NCBI GenBank assembly: GCA_964445985.1
Contig: CAYUMU010000020.1
Location: 1 to 64,000, forward strand
From: CAYUMU01 sp964445985
Lineage (GTDB): Bacteria > Planctomycetota > Planctomycetia > Pirellulales > S012-138
Length of the DNA: 64,000 bases
Direction of reading: 5' to 3'
A program made the translations under genes and the position numbers. Position 1 is the stretch's first letter, and every line of letters begins with the position of its first letter. Positions 9,089 to 17,499 of the stretch are shown here, piece by piece. A model generated the notes under the pieces. It saw only the letters and a program-made list of their open reading frames with translations, was not told the DNA's origin and searched no databases.

Positions 9089-11068
9089 ATGGCCAAAGAT
9101 CGTCGTCGGTTTGTCACGCCTTACTGGCGGCTGATCGCCAGAAGTTGGCTGGGGAATGTTGTTTGCGTATTGGCTTTGGTCACCGGCGTCTGTGGATTGA
9201 TCGGGTTTTATTGGCAATATGTTGATCGCCCTCAGGGCCAGGCGGGGAATGGCACGGAGGATCTGGGTGGGGGCGATCCGTCCATTCCCATCTATAAAAC
9301 GGTGCAATTGTTTCTGCTGAATTCGGGCGCCGAAGACGACTCCGACCACCCCAGCAATTGGCTGCTGATTGTTGCCAGAATGTCGGCCGCGTTGTTGTTT
9401 CTGGTGGTGTCTTGGGCCGTGATTCGCACCGTGCTGGAAGAGGCACGGAAGCTTCCACGCTTGCTGGCGCGGCGCGATCATGTGGTGATTTGCGGGCTGG
9501 GGCAAATCGGCCTGCAACTGCTTGACGATCTGAATCGCCGCGGCCGCGGGGACAAGGTGGTGATCGTGGAAAAGAATGCCGGCAACGCCTGGCTGAGCTA
9601 TGCACGATCGCTCGGAGCGTCGGTGGTGCTGGGCGATTCGACCAAGTCGGACACGCTGCTCGAAGCCGGCGTGCCGTATGCGGCCGAGGTGTTTGCGGTT
9701 ACGGGCGACGACGGCGCCAACCTTGAAATCACCGCCGAACTGGGAACCCTGCTTTCGGAGTTTGGCAACCCGCGGCAACCGGTCCAGTTGTATGTGCATA
9801 TATTGGATGCGAATCTGGCCACCACCTTGCGCCCCTACGACTCCATTTTGCACGATACGCCTGATATGCAGGTGCATGTATTCAATGTGCCTCGCACGGC
9901 TGCCGTGCAAATTGTGACTGAGCAATTATGGCCGCACGCGCCCCAGCAACGCGACGAAGTTTCGCATTTTGTGATTCTGGGATTTGGGCCCATGGGGCGG
10001 GCATTGGCGGTGCAGTTGGCGCAGTTGGCGCACTTTCCGAATTGCAAACGTAGTAGATTTACGATTGCCGATTATGATGTTCGCCGCGCGGCCGGAACAT
10101 TTCTGAAGCGGTTTAGCAATTTTACGGTGTGGTCGGAAACGGGCGTGGGCGTGAAGAAGTTTGATGAGGCGGCCGACCACTGGGATGCAGCAGCGCCAAC
10201 CGACACTGCTGGGGCGGCGGACAACGATCAGGGCATTTCTTATGTATGCAATGCCGAGTTTCTGGATCTCTCGGAGGGCTGCAACGATATTTTGCTGGCT
10301 CAGAATCTGTATCGCGCGCTATCCGCCGAGGGCGTTAAGCCTGTGATCTTTGTGTGTGGACAGCAAGACCGTGAGAACTTTGACACGGCCGTGCAACTGC
10401 GGGACCAGCTTTCGAACCTGGGGCTGGGGGAGGCGCCTTTCTTTGTGTGGTTGCCGCGTCAGCCTGCCCTGGCGGAAACACTTGCTCGCGATGGAAGTTT
10501 CTATCCGTTTGGGGGGAGTGGCGAGGCAGCCAGCTACGATGAAATCACGCGGCCGATGCGCGAGCTGGTAGGCAAGGCCATTCACGATGCCTACGAAGCC
10601 TATGCCGTAGCGCAAGGCGAACAGACCACGGCCACGCCTTGGGAAAGTCTGTGGGACCCATTTCGCGAGTCGAGCCGGGTTGCCGCCGACCATCTGGTGA
10701 TCAAGCTGACCGCGCTCGGATATCGACTACGGGAGGAAAGTTCCGATGGCGCTCCGTCTGGCGGTTTTGAAATTGACGATCCCTCCAAGTTGCAACTTCT
10801 GTCAGAAATGGAACACTATCGCTGGGTTGCCGAACGCTTGCTGGCCGGCTGGCGATATGTTCCCAAGGGGGGTAGTCCTGAGGAAATCAAAAAGAATAAA
10901 CTGCAAAAGCGGAATCACAATCTGGTGCCCTGGGCCAGTTTGGAACACGATCAACGCAAGGACTATGAACAGGTTCATACCGTGTTGCAGTTTTTCCAGC
11001 GCGATGGTCTGTCGCTGGAGAAGCTGCCTGCGGCCGCGGCTGAGATAGCGCCGACGCAGTCAGAGTAG
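9089..11068 (+). CDS. two-TM TrkA-N (RCK-like) protein with C-terminal RyR-like domain
   Basis: 659 aa from the ATG at 9089 (an in-frame start 15 bases upstream is less likely). Two membrane segments are visible at about 15-42 and 90-112, with an extracytoplasmic loop between them. Two Rossmann-type NAD-binding halves follow: VVICGLGQIG near 131 and FVILGFGPMG near 293, each with the GxGxxG fingerprint of TrkA-N/RCK domains. From about 565 to 640 the sequence (MEHYRWVAERLLAGWRYVPK and following) matches the RyR repeat pattern. Architecture suggests a ligand- or redox-gated membrane protein, perhaps ion-channel-like, but no K+ selectivity filter (TVGYG) is present in the loop. The next gene is a stand-alone RyR-domain protein 54 bp downstream. 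Confidence 0.85.
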   Translation: MAKDRRRFVTPYWRLIARSWLGNVVCVLALVTGVCGLIGFYWQYVDRPQGQAGNGTEDLGGGDPSIPIYKTVQLFLLNSGAEDDSDHPSNWLLIVARMSAALLFLVVSWAVIRTVLEEARKLPRLLARRDHVVICGLGQIGLQLLDDLNRRGRGDKVVIVEKNAGNAWLSYARSLGASVVLGDSTKSDTLLEAGVPYAAEVFAVTGDDGANLEITAELGTLLSEFGNPRQPVQLYVHILDANLATTLRPYDSILHDTPDMQVHVFNVPRTAAVQIVTEQLWPHAPQQRDEVSHFVILGFGPMGRALAVQLAQLAHFPNCKRSRFTIADYDVRRAAGTFLKRFSNFTVWSETGVGVKKFDEAADHWDAAAPTDTAGAADNDQGISYVCNAEFLDLSEGCNDILLAQNLYRALSAEGVKPVIFVCGQQDRENFDTAVQLRDQLSNLGLGEAPFFVWLPRQPALAETLARDGSFYPFGGSGEAASYDEITRPMRELVGKAIHDAYEAYAVAQGEQTTATPWESLWDPFRESSRVAADHLVIKLTALGYRLREESSDGAPSGGFEIDDPSKLQLLSEMEHYRWVAERLLAGWRYVPKGGSPEEIKKNKLQKRNHNLVPWASLEHDQRKDYEQVHTVLQFFQRDGLSLEKLPAAAAEIAPTQSE

Positions 11069-11122
11069 CGATACCAAATTGCATCCCGTCACCGAACATT
11101 GTCTCTCCAGAAAGGCTCCCCG

Positions 11123-11413
11123 TTGAGTTACCAGCCCAATCCGATTGATACATCCGGCGTGCAGCTCGCGACGGAGATTCAGGAATTGATGGAGCGCCTG
11201 GCCGAACATAACCACGACGTTTGGGCGAGGCAGCGCCTGGCCGATGGCTGGAAGTTGGGCAAGCAGCGCAACGACGAGCTTAAACTGCATCCGTGCTTGA
11301 TTCCGTACGACGAACTGCCGGAATCGGAGAAGGAGTACGATCGCCAGACAGCCCGCGAGGTTTTGAAGGCGGTTTTGGCGCTGGGCTATGGGTTGGAGAA
11401 AATTTCGCCATAG
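11123..11413 (+). CDS. stand-alone RyR-domain protein
   Basis: 96 aa. I chose the TTG at 11123 because AGAAAGG at 11109-11115 sits 7 bases before it; a TTG at 11099 would add eight residues but lacks an SD. The whole protein is one RyR-type domain: LAEHNHDVWARQRLADGWKL, then a charged stretch, LIPYDELPESEKEYDR, and a closing helix. RyR domains were first described in ryanodine receptors; bacterial versions are thought to bind ligands, perhaps nucleotides, in signalling and conflict systems. It lies directly after the TrkA-N/RyR membrane protein, which suggests joint action on one ligand. That function is inference. Confidence 0.85.
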   Translation: MSYQPNPIDTSGVQLATEIQELMERLAEHNHDVWARQRLADGWKLGKQRNDELKLHPCLIPYDELPESEKEYDRQTAREVLKAVLALGYGLEKISP

Positions 11414-11474
11414 GCAAGTGGGGGCAAAACAACATCCCGAGGTTTACGATCGTCGTTCGCGAAGATGATCATGG

Positions 11475-13994
11475 CTAGAACGGAACACCTTCGCCGGGAT
11501 TGGCGGCGCCTGAGGGCAAAGCGGGCGGTGTGGCCGGTGTGGCCGGGGGAAGGTTCGTTGGCGGTGTGGCAGGCGGCGTGGCCGGGGCAGGCTCGGTGGT
11601 GGCCGGGTCGGTGGTGGCAGGCTCGGTGGTGGCCGGGGGCGCCGCGCCGGCCGGGGGCGCTTCGCCGGCGGCTGGCACGGGGAAGGAGTCGAGCTTGCGG
11701 CGGAGACCTTCCACGTAGGGCTTGATGCGAGTTGAATCGCCGTCGTGCAAGGTGTTCGTGGTCCGGGCCTGGCCGTTGATCAGGCCGGTGAGATTCCATT
11801 CTGCCAGCACGCGGAAGTCGGTATCGGGGTGGGTGAGGTAGTTCACCAGCTTTTGGCCTTCGCCGGCCGCCAACTGTCGCGGCGTGTATCCCCACAGCAT
11901 GCGGTACAGTTCGGCTCCCTTTTCCTCGCCGCGCAACGTGACCAGCGCGTCGCGCAAGCCGCGGGCCGACGTGCGATTTCGCAGGGCTGCCTTGTGCAGT
12001 GAATCAATGTAGTCTGGCCAGAACTGGGGGCTGCGTTCCAGGCTGCGATCGTATTTGCGGAGGGCCTCGAGCGCCGGTTGGAAGCGATCGACCGCGACCA
12101 GGCTGCGGCGGGCGAGGGAGCGCAGTTCCACCTTGGCCGAGTCATCGTACGATAGTTCTTCCAACCGCTGTTCGACCCGGATCGTGGGCATCTCTTGCAA
12201 GGCGTTGGCCAACTGTTCGGCGCTCTGCCGCATGATCAAGCGTTTTTCTTCGTCGCCACTAATCCAAGCGGGCAAATCGGAATTGAGAGGCGGCTTGAAC
12301 TCGGCGCCGAGCACATGGCGGCTTTTGGCAGTCAGTTCGTACACCTGATCGGCGCGACCGGTATCCCAGGTGAACTGGCCGGAGGAGGCGAAGACTTCCA
12401 CGCGATATGCCGGTGGCTTGAGTTCCGGATCTTCGCCGGGCTGGCGGATGGGCGTGCATTCCACGGCGAGGCCCGAGGCCGGTCGGGTTAACGTAACCAG
12501 GGCTGGGAGCTGATCGCCGGCCTTGATGATGACCTTGGTGTTGGCGTCGGAAGCGAGGATTTCCATTCGGCCGTAATACAGCGAAATTTTGGGGAGATCG
12601 CCGTCCACGCTCAATTGCACCATGGTATCGCCGCGCAAGTGCAAGGCGAAATCACGCAGTAGCAACACGTTGCGAAAGGCGGGGGGAGAGATCAGAAAGT
12701 CGCCTTGCAGCACGCTGCCTCGGACGGGCGTGAGCAGCCACTCCTGGCCACCCACCGGCCGGCGAAACAGGGCCGTTTGTTGCGAATTCAGCATGCCTAA
12801 CTGCTCGCCCGCAGGCGGATTGGTCGGCAGTTTGGGATCGACCGGAGCCGTACTGGCAATGACCGTGGGAGGAATGGGATTGCCGGGCGTGGGCAGTGTT
12901 CCAGACGCTGTTCCCGTCGCTGCGGGATCCACGGCGGGCGAGGTTCCCACGGGGGGCGTGGTCGCGGTTGGCCCGTCGGGCAAAGCCGGAATCATGGGGG
13001 CAGGCACCATCGGCACGGGAGGCGTGGCCACGGTGGTGGGATCGGTGGCGGGGTTTACGGGTGAAGGGTTGACGGTGCCGGAGTTTTCTGGAGGTACTGT
13101 GTTTTCTGAAGGCATTGTGGTTGGGTCGCCGGTAACCCGAGGCGGGGTGACACCGGAAGGGGGGGTTGGCGAGGGAGGATTGGTGTTGTCGGTGGGGCTC
13201 GTCGCGGCGTTTGAATCGCCATGGGTATTTTCGTTGGGGTCTCCGTTGGAGTTCTGGGCCACGGGCGTGGGCCGGCCCAGGAAGTCGTCCAACCAATCGG
13301 GTCCCACGGCCATGATGGCCACGCCTGCCAACAGCACTCCCAGGACCAAGATGGCCGCCACCCGCCACAGCATGCGGCTGGTTCGTGGCTCGCGCAAGTA
13401 ATTGGGCACCTCGCGTTTTTTGCGCGGCGTGGCGGCGTTTTCCGCGGGAAGAGGGGGGGCTGTTGGGGGGCTGGCCGGAGATGTGCCTGCTCCAACGGCC
13501 GCGGGCGGGGCCGCGCTCACGGCGGCGGCTGTCGCGGCCTCGGCAGGATCATTTTTCTGGGGGTCGCCTGGGGCCGCTTGCTCGGCGGCCTGGGTCAGGC
13601 GGGCTTCGTGCTCGGCTAGAATTCCATACATGCGAACCTTGCTGCGGGGATCCACTTCGGGCGGGTCGCCCAAGATGGCCGCCAGTACCTGGTGGCACGA
13701 GGCGACCTCAGCCAGGTAAACATTGGAATCGGGCGCCAGGCAGATTTTTTCGAAGTCGATGACCCGATCCGCGGCCAGGGTGTTGTCGAGGTATTCGGCC
13801 ACGGTGTTGGGATCGACCGCGCGACCACCCAGTTTGGGCGCGGGAAGTTCGGGTTGACGAACGGCGGCGCGCACCCGATGCACCAGGCTGGCGGCGTTTT
13901 CCGATTCTTCAATTTTCTTGCCGATCTGCTGCGCCTCGTTGGGGTCGAGCACATCGTCAAGATAAGCCAGCATGGTTCGAAGGGTGAGCCGCAT
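11475..13994 (-). CDS. single-pass membrane protein with anti-sigma-like N-terminus and Pro/Thr-rich linkers
   Basis: 839 aa from the ATG at 13994 (the frame opens 30 codons earlier, but MRLTLRTMLAYLDDVLDP is the typical beginning of this planctomycete type). Residues 1-125 are a charged, helical domain with YLDDVLDPNEAQQIGKKIEE and a second AEYLDNTL segment, resembling the cytoplasmic zinc-finger-like part of anti-sigma proteins but without an obvious zinc motif. One membrane helix lies near 205-228. A long Pro/Thr/Asn-rich linker follows (about 235-400), then a folded domain, and a second low-complexity tail of ATP/PAT repeats. It may sense envelope state, but the sigma partner is not in the window. 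Function unknown. Confidence 0.75.
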   Translation of the reverse strand: MRLTLRTMLAYLDDVLDPNEAQQIGKKIEESENAASLVHRVRAAVRQPELPAPKLGGRAVDPNTVAEYLDNTLAADRVIDFEKICLAPDSNVYLAEVASCHQVLAAILGDPPEVDPRSKVRMYGILAEHEARLTQAAEQAAPGDPQKNDPAEAATAAAVSAAPPAAVGAGTSPASPPTAPPLPAENAATPRKKREVPNYLREPRTSRMLWRVAAILVLGVLLAGVAIMAVGPDWLDDFLGRPTPVAQNSNGDPNENTHGDSNAATSPTDNTNPPSPTPPSGVTPPRVTGDPTTMPSENTVPPENSGTVNPSPVNPATDPTTVATPPVPMVPAPMIPALPDGPTATTPPVGTSPAVDPAATGTASGTLPTPGNPIPPTVIASTAPVDPKLPTNPPAGEQLGMLNSQQTALFRRPVGGQEWLLTPVRGSVLQGDFLISPPAFRNVLLLRDFALHLRGDTMVQLSVDGDLPKISLYYGRMEILASDANTKVIIKAGDQLPALVTLTRPASGLAVECTPIRQPGEDPELKPPAYRVEVFASSGQFTWDTGRADQVYELTAKSRHVLGAEFKPPLNSDLPAWISGDEEKRLIMRQSAEQLANALQEMPTIRVEQRLEELSYDDSAKVELRSLARRSLVAVDRFQPALEALRKYDRSLERSPQFWPDYIDSLHKAALRNRTSARGLRDALVTLRGEEKGAELYRMLWGYTPRQLAAGEGQKLVNYLTHPDTDFRVLAEWNLTGLINGQARTTNTLHDGDSTRIKPYVEGLRRKLDSFPVPAAGEAPPAGAAPPATTEPATTDPATTEPAPATPPATPPTNLPPATPATPPALPSGAANPGEGVPF
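11515..11680. repeat. degenerate GC-rich tandem repeats in a coding tail
   Basis: Imperfect repeats built on GGCTCGGTGGTGGCCGGG encode the Thr/Pro/Ala-rich C-terminus of the minus-strand membrane protein. Likely to vary in copy number between strains. Confidence 0.6.
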
Positions 13995-14308
13995 GGGATG
14001 ACCGTGGCAAGGGAATATCGAAATCGGAATGGCCATGCCCCCAGCAGAGCCAGGCCGCGCCGGGTGGTTAGCCAACAGGAGCAAAACCCGGCGGAGGGGG
14101 CTAGACGCGGCGATACGGGGGGCCGATACCTAAATAGTGGCGAGCGGCGCAGGGTTTCGTGCAAGAAGCGAGGGAACTTTTGGGGAAATCACTGCACCCC
14201 CCCATTGGATGTGCCTTGCCAGAGGGATTTCCCGCTTAACCCTCAACTTGAAAAAGCGGGTGAATTAAAACAGGCCCCTAGTACGATAAAGGTCGCCGTG
14301 GTAATGAT

Positions 14309-14340
14309 TTGACAGCTAGACTGGGCGACCGAGCTTATCG
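14309..14340 (+). promoter_or_regulatory. candidate promoter of the response regulator gene
   Basis: A perfect -35 TTGACA at 14309-14314 is followed by a weak -10 (GCTTAT at 14333-14338, 18-base spacing). The -35 lies inside an inverted repeat (GGTCGCC...GGCGACC) that could be an operator. The poor -10 keeps this tentative. Confidence 0.35.
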
Positions 14341-14382
14341 GGTGTTTTAAGCCGCGCGCCGGATAAAACCCAGGCGTCTCAC

Positions 14383-14468
14383 TGTCCGATACCCCTAGAT
14401 AGGGGTAATAATTTAGTGAAGAGGAGGGCATAGTGGGCTCTTCACTAATACCGGTTCGTTGTCGGACA
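14383..14468 (+). promoter_or_regulatory. putative structured leader RNA (three-way junction)
   Basis: Three nested or adjacent helices can be read by eye. A closing stem pairs TGTCCGA (14383-14389) with TCGGACA (14462-14468). Inside it are a short hairpin ACCCC/GGGGT (14391-14395 with 14402-14406) and an 11-bp perfect hairpin TTAGTGAAGAG/CTCTTCACTAA (14413-14423 with 14438-14448). The element ends 33 bases before the ATG at 14502. A further small hairpin CCCT-CGAA-AGGG (14480-14491) overlaps the SD (AAAGGGA). This is the layout of a cis-regulatory RNA. No known riboswitch class is recognised. Confidence 0.5.
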
Positions 14469-14501
14469 TAATCCTTCAGCCCTCGAAAGGGACGTTAACT
14501 A

Positions 14502-15134
14502 ATGCCGATTCGCGTGTTAATTGCCGATGACCATGAGGTCGTGCGTTTTGGTTTGGCCAATCTGTTTGGCAACACCGATGTGGAAGTGATTGCCCAGGCA
14601 AAATCGGGCAAAGAGGCGGTGGAATTAACGCGGGAACATCGCCCTCAAGTGGTACTGCTCGACATCCGCATGCCCAACGGCGACGGTTTGGAAACATTGG
14701 AAGCCATTCGGGCTGAATTTCCCGATATCGCCGTGCTGATCCTATCTACGTTTGACAACTCCACCTACGTGGCTCGGGCCGTGGCCCTGGGCGCCAAGGG
14801 GTATTTGCTCAAGGGGGCCACGCAGACGGAATTGCTCGACAGCATCCGCGCGGCCGCGGAAGGAAGATCGTTGCCCCACATCGATCAATCCCGCCGCATT
14901 GCCGGCACGATGAGCCGCTCGCAAGACATCGTGGATGACGAGGTGACGCTGACCCAGCGCGAGTCGCAGGTGTTGCGGCACCTGGCTTTGGGTTTGAGCA
15001 ACAAAGATATCGGGCGTTCGCTCGAAATTAGCGTGGAAACGGTCAAGGAACACGTGCAGAATGTGTTGCGGAAAATACAGGTTTCTGACCGCACGCAAGC
15101 GGCCGTGTGGGCCGTTCGCAAAGGCCTGGTCTAA
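14502..15134 (+). CDS. orphan NarL/FixJ-type response regulator
   Basis: 210 aa, standard length. The receiver domain (1-120) shows the acidic pair in IADDHEVV, the phospho-acceptor Asp in VVLLDIRMPNGDG near residue 53, the Ser/Thr switch in LILSTFDNS and the conserved Lys in YLLKGAT. A LuxR-type HTH covers about 145-205 (LTQRESQVLRHLALGLSNKDIGR). It should bind DNA when phosphorylated. No histidine kinase lies next to it, so its partner is elsewhere. The gene is preceded by an unusually structured leader and an SD (AAAGGGA) partly inside a hairpin, pointing to control of its translation. Confidence 0.93.
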   Translation: MPIRVLIADDHEVVRFGLANLFGNTDVEVIAQAKSGKEAVELTREHRPQVVLLDIRMPNGDGLETLEAIRAEFPDIAVLILSTFDNSTYVARAVALGAKGYLLKGATQTELLDSIRAAAEGRSLPHIDQSRRIAGTMSRSQDIVDDEVTLTQRESQVLRHLALGLSNKDIGRSLEISVETVKEHVQNVLRKIQVSDRTQAAVWAVRKGLV

Positions 15135-15288
15135 ACTCTGAGATTCCACACGACCCCGGTTTGCCGGAGAGCCGCCCCGAAGTATCGGAAGGCTCTCGGA
15201 TCGTGCGGCATTCGACGGTCGAGTTCCGGCTAGTGCACGTTTCCACTCGACCCCCAACGGGGCTGTCCGCGCTGAGAGTCCCCACATC

Positions 15289-16410
15289 ATGAAGATTGCC
15301 GAAATCCACCTCCATCGGCTCGTGGGCGGTACGGTCGATGGTGGTTGGCCGCAAGGGCACGAGCCGGAAGATGACCTGCACACGTTGGTGGAGGTTGTTT
15401 CCGATGATGGGCTGACGGGGGTTGGCAGCATTTTTACCGGGCATGCGCTGGCCGCGGCCGGCCTGGAGTTCCTTCGCCCGCTGTGGCGAGGGGAGTCGGC
15501 CGTGGAGCCTGAGCGCGTGAGCGAAAAGCTGCGGCAGGGGAGTTTTTGGCAGGGGCGCGGCGGAACCGTGGAACACGTGATCTCGGGCATCGATATCGCC
15601 CTGTGGGATCTGTTTGGCAAAGCGTGCGGGCAGCCGGTGTCGCGGTTGCTCGGCGGCTGTTATCGCGAGCGAATCAAGCCGTACGGTTCCATGTTGTTCG
15701 ACGAGCCAGGGCTGCTGCGCGAGAACTTGCAGGCGACGGTGGCCCGAGGTTTTCGAGCGATCAAGCTGGGTTGGCGACCTTTCGGCCGCACGGGTGATTC
15801 GCGTTACGATGAGTTGCTGGTGCGAACGGCTCGAGAAACGGTGGGCGACGATGTGGAACTGCTGGTCGATGCCGGCGGCAGCGAGCAGTTTTGGCCGCAC
15901 GGCTACAAGTGGGCGTTGAATACCGCCAGGATGTTGCACGAGTACGGCATCGGCTGGTTCGAAGAGCCGCTGCCGCCCGACGATATTGAAGGGTTTATCC
16001 AGCTGCGCCGCGAAAGCCCCGTGCCAATTGCCGGTTGCGAGGTGCTAACGCGACGGCAGTCGTTCACGCCTTGGATCGAGCGGCAGGCCGTCGACGTGAT
16101 TCAGCCCGACTCGACCAAGTGCGGCGGATTGAGCGAAGCCCGGCGGATTGCCTGGATGGCTTACGATCACAACGTGCAGTTCGTGAGTCACGGCTGGAAC
16201 ACGGCGGTGGGGGTGGCGGCCGATCTGCATTTGGCGGCCGCGTTACCCGTGGCGCGGTTCGTGGAATACCTGACGCCTGCCCCGTATATCGAGCAGATCA
16301 TTACCGAGCCGTTCCGGATGGATGATGAGGGGTATTTGATCATTCCCACGACGCCGGGGCTGGGGATTGAATTGAACCGCGACGCGCTGGCGCGGTTTAG
16401 CAAGAAGTAG
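15289..16410 (+). CDS. enolase-superfamily (mandelate racemase/muconate lactonizing type) enzyme
   Basis: 373 aa. The N-terminal capping domain is followed by the barrel with the superfamily landmarks: FRAIKLGWRPFGR near residue 160, the metal ligands in LLVDAGG (near 194), WFEEPL (near 224) and AGCEVLT (near 247), and the likely general base His in VSHGWNT near 300. The usual KxK motif reads KLG, as in a subgroup with KFGW-type sequences, so the chemistry is probably acid-sugar dehydration or epimerisation by a His/Asp-type mechanism rather than mandelate racemisation. Substrate unknown. It lies 154 bp downstream of the response regulator; a 7-bp hairpin (15167-15173 with 15191-15197) sits between them. 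Confidence 0.9.
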   Translation: MKIAEIHLHRLVGGTVDGGWPQGHEPEDDLHTLVEVVSDDGLTGVGSIFTGHALAAAGLEFLRPLWRGESAVEPERVSEKLRQGSFWQGRGGTVEHVISGIDIALWDLFGKACGQPVSRLLGGCYRERIKPYGSMLFDEPGLLRENLQATVARGFRAIKLGWRPFGRTGDSRYDELLVRTARETVGDDVELLVDAGGSEQFWPHGYKWALNTARMLHEYGIGWFEEPLPPDDIEGFIQLRRESPVPIAGCEVLTRRQSFTPWIERQAVDVIQPDSTKCGGLSEARRIAWMAYDHNVQFVSHGWNTAVGVAADLHLAAALPVARFVEYLTPAPYIEQIITEPFRMDDEGYLIIPTTPGLGIELNRDALARFSKK

Positions 16411-16430
16411 GTCGTAGGCCGGCGGTTGCT

Positions 16431-16552
16431 CGTGGCATGGGCGTCCCGTCCATGAATGCGTTAGGCAGCGGTAAAAGGGCATGCGATTTGGCACTTGGGC
16501 CGTTCCACAGCGAGGCCACGCTCACTCTTGGCCGAGACGGCCAAAGCCACGG
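16431..16552. repeat. dispersed ~120-bp intergenic repeat, copy 1
   Basis: Aligns by eye with 20594-20715 in the same orientation. Shared blocks include GTCCATGAATGCG, TAGGCAGCGGTAAAA and CACTCTTGGCCGAGACGGCC. It contains the small palindrome CTTGGCCGAGACGGCCAA. No coding potential is evident. Confidence 0.75.
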
Positions 16553-16587
16553 CTCGTGGCATGGACGGCCAAGAGCCACGGCTGGCC

Positions 16588-17259
16588 CTACAGGGCTCGT
16601 TCCAGGGGGCACTTGCTGGGGTCTATTTCTTTGCCCTGGCGGTAGTCTTCCAACAGGGTTCGCGAGCGGGCGGCCAGTTGACGGCGAACTTCGCGCCGCT
16701 GGCCTTGGACGCGGGCAATTCGCATGTGGTCATACGACGTGGTTTGATGGCGGAGCCAGGCAATGACGGCGGCTTCGGCCCTGGCTTCGATGGGGATGCG
16801 CTGGGTGCGGGCCACGGTGCCGCTGCCCACTGGCGTGGCATGGGCAGAAACGGCCGCGGCCAAACGGGCGGCCAGGAGTGCGTAACGCGGATGAAACGCC
16901 AGGAAATCGACCACTGCCTGGCAGAAGTCTTCGGTATAAGCGGCTTGCACCCGCTCGCGGCGATTGGCGGCCGACTGTTGGCGGCGAGCGTAAGCGGGCG
17001 TGGCCCGCTCGGCTTCCAACTCGGCGCGAAGCTGTTCCACGCGCTCGGCCGGAGCCCAAACGCCCAACGAAAAGGTCTTGCGGCCCTGCTTCTGCCGCAT
17101 GGTCCAGGTGGGGCCGGCGGCTTTCACGCGGCGGGTTAAGCCAGCATCGCCAGGGGCCAGCAGCATCCAATCGGCGGGAGGCGTGAGAACTTCGCCTTGC
17201 GGTGTTTGCACCGTGCCTAGCCGAGGACCCGGCGCGACAATGCGGTTCAGGGTGGGCAT
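16588..17259 (-). CDS. DUF2293 domain protein
   Basis: 223 aa from the ATG at 17259, which is preceded by an excellent SD (GGAGGAGGT, 6-7 bases away); the frame runs 26 codons further upstream without an SD. The N-terminal half is basic with a long Arg/Glu-rich helix. The C-terminal half (about 110-215) matches DUF2293: RIPIEARAEAAVIAWLRHQT, then TSYDHMRI and an Arg-rich helix. Proteins of this family are found in bacteria and fungi, and the function is unknown. The abundance of Arg suggests nucleic acid binding, which is inference. It is divergent from the feo operon. Confidence 0.8.
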   Translation of the reverse strand: MPTLNRIVAPGPRLGTVQTPQGEVLTPPADWMLLAPGDAGLTRRVKAAGPTWTMRQKQGRKTFSLGVWAPAERVEQLRAELEAERATPAYARRQQSAANRRERVQAAYTEDFCQAVVDFLAFHPRYALLAARLAAAVSAHATPVGSGTVARTQRIPIEARAEAAVIAWLRHQTTSYDHMRIARVQGQRREVRRQLAARSRTLLEDYRQGKEIDPSKCPLERAL

Positions 17260-17461
17260 CTGGTTTACCTCCTCCAACCACCTGGTGATCCCGCGCCGTG
17301 AAAGGCGCCATGCAAGCCCCTCCCGTGGAGCTACCAAAGAAGTTATCGGAATCGAGGCCGGTCAACCAAAACGAATTGCGCGGGTGTCCTGGCGGCGACG
17401 CGGCGAAATCGTGAACGGGAGCCGAAAACAGGAGCGGATAGCGCATTTGCGGGCTGAACGG

Positions 17462-17489
17462 TTGAATGTGAGCCAACGGTCGGTAGAAT
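17462..17489 (+). promoter_or_regulatory. candidate promoter of the feo operon
   Basis: TTGAAT (17462-17467) and TAGAAT (17484-17489) with 16-base spacing fit a sigma-70 promoter and lie about 80 bases before the feoA start. The inverted repeat at 17500-17520 begins just after the -10. Confidence 0.45.
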
Positions 17490-17499
17490 GAGGTCGAGT

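Larger units (their letters stand above)
13995..14501. other. long divergent intergenic region rich in inverted repeats
   Basis: Separates the minus-strand anti-sigma-like gene from the response regulator. It contains two overlapping and therefore mutually exclusive hairpins, GGGAAATC/GATTTCCC (14183-14190 with 14226-14233) and CCCGCTT/AAGCGGG (14231-14237 with 14254-14260). It also contains a 7-bp repeat GGTCGCC/GGCGACC (14291-14297 with 14324-14330) flanking a TTGACA, and the structured leader listed separately. No protein gene is seen. Confidence 0.6.

Noticed and set aside
9089..11068. Classical K+ channel
   Set aside because: Two membrane helices and TrkA-N domains are present, but the loop has no TVGYG-type filter.
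14502..15134. Two-component pair with the next gene
   Set aside because: The downstream gene is an enolase-superfamily enzyme, not a kinase, and a hairpin separates them.
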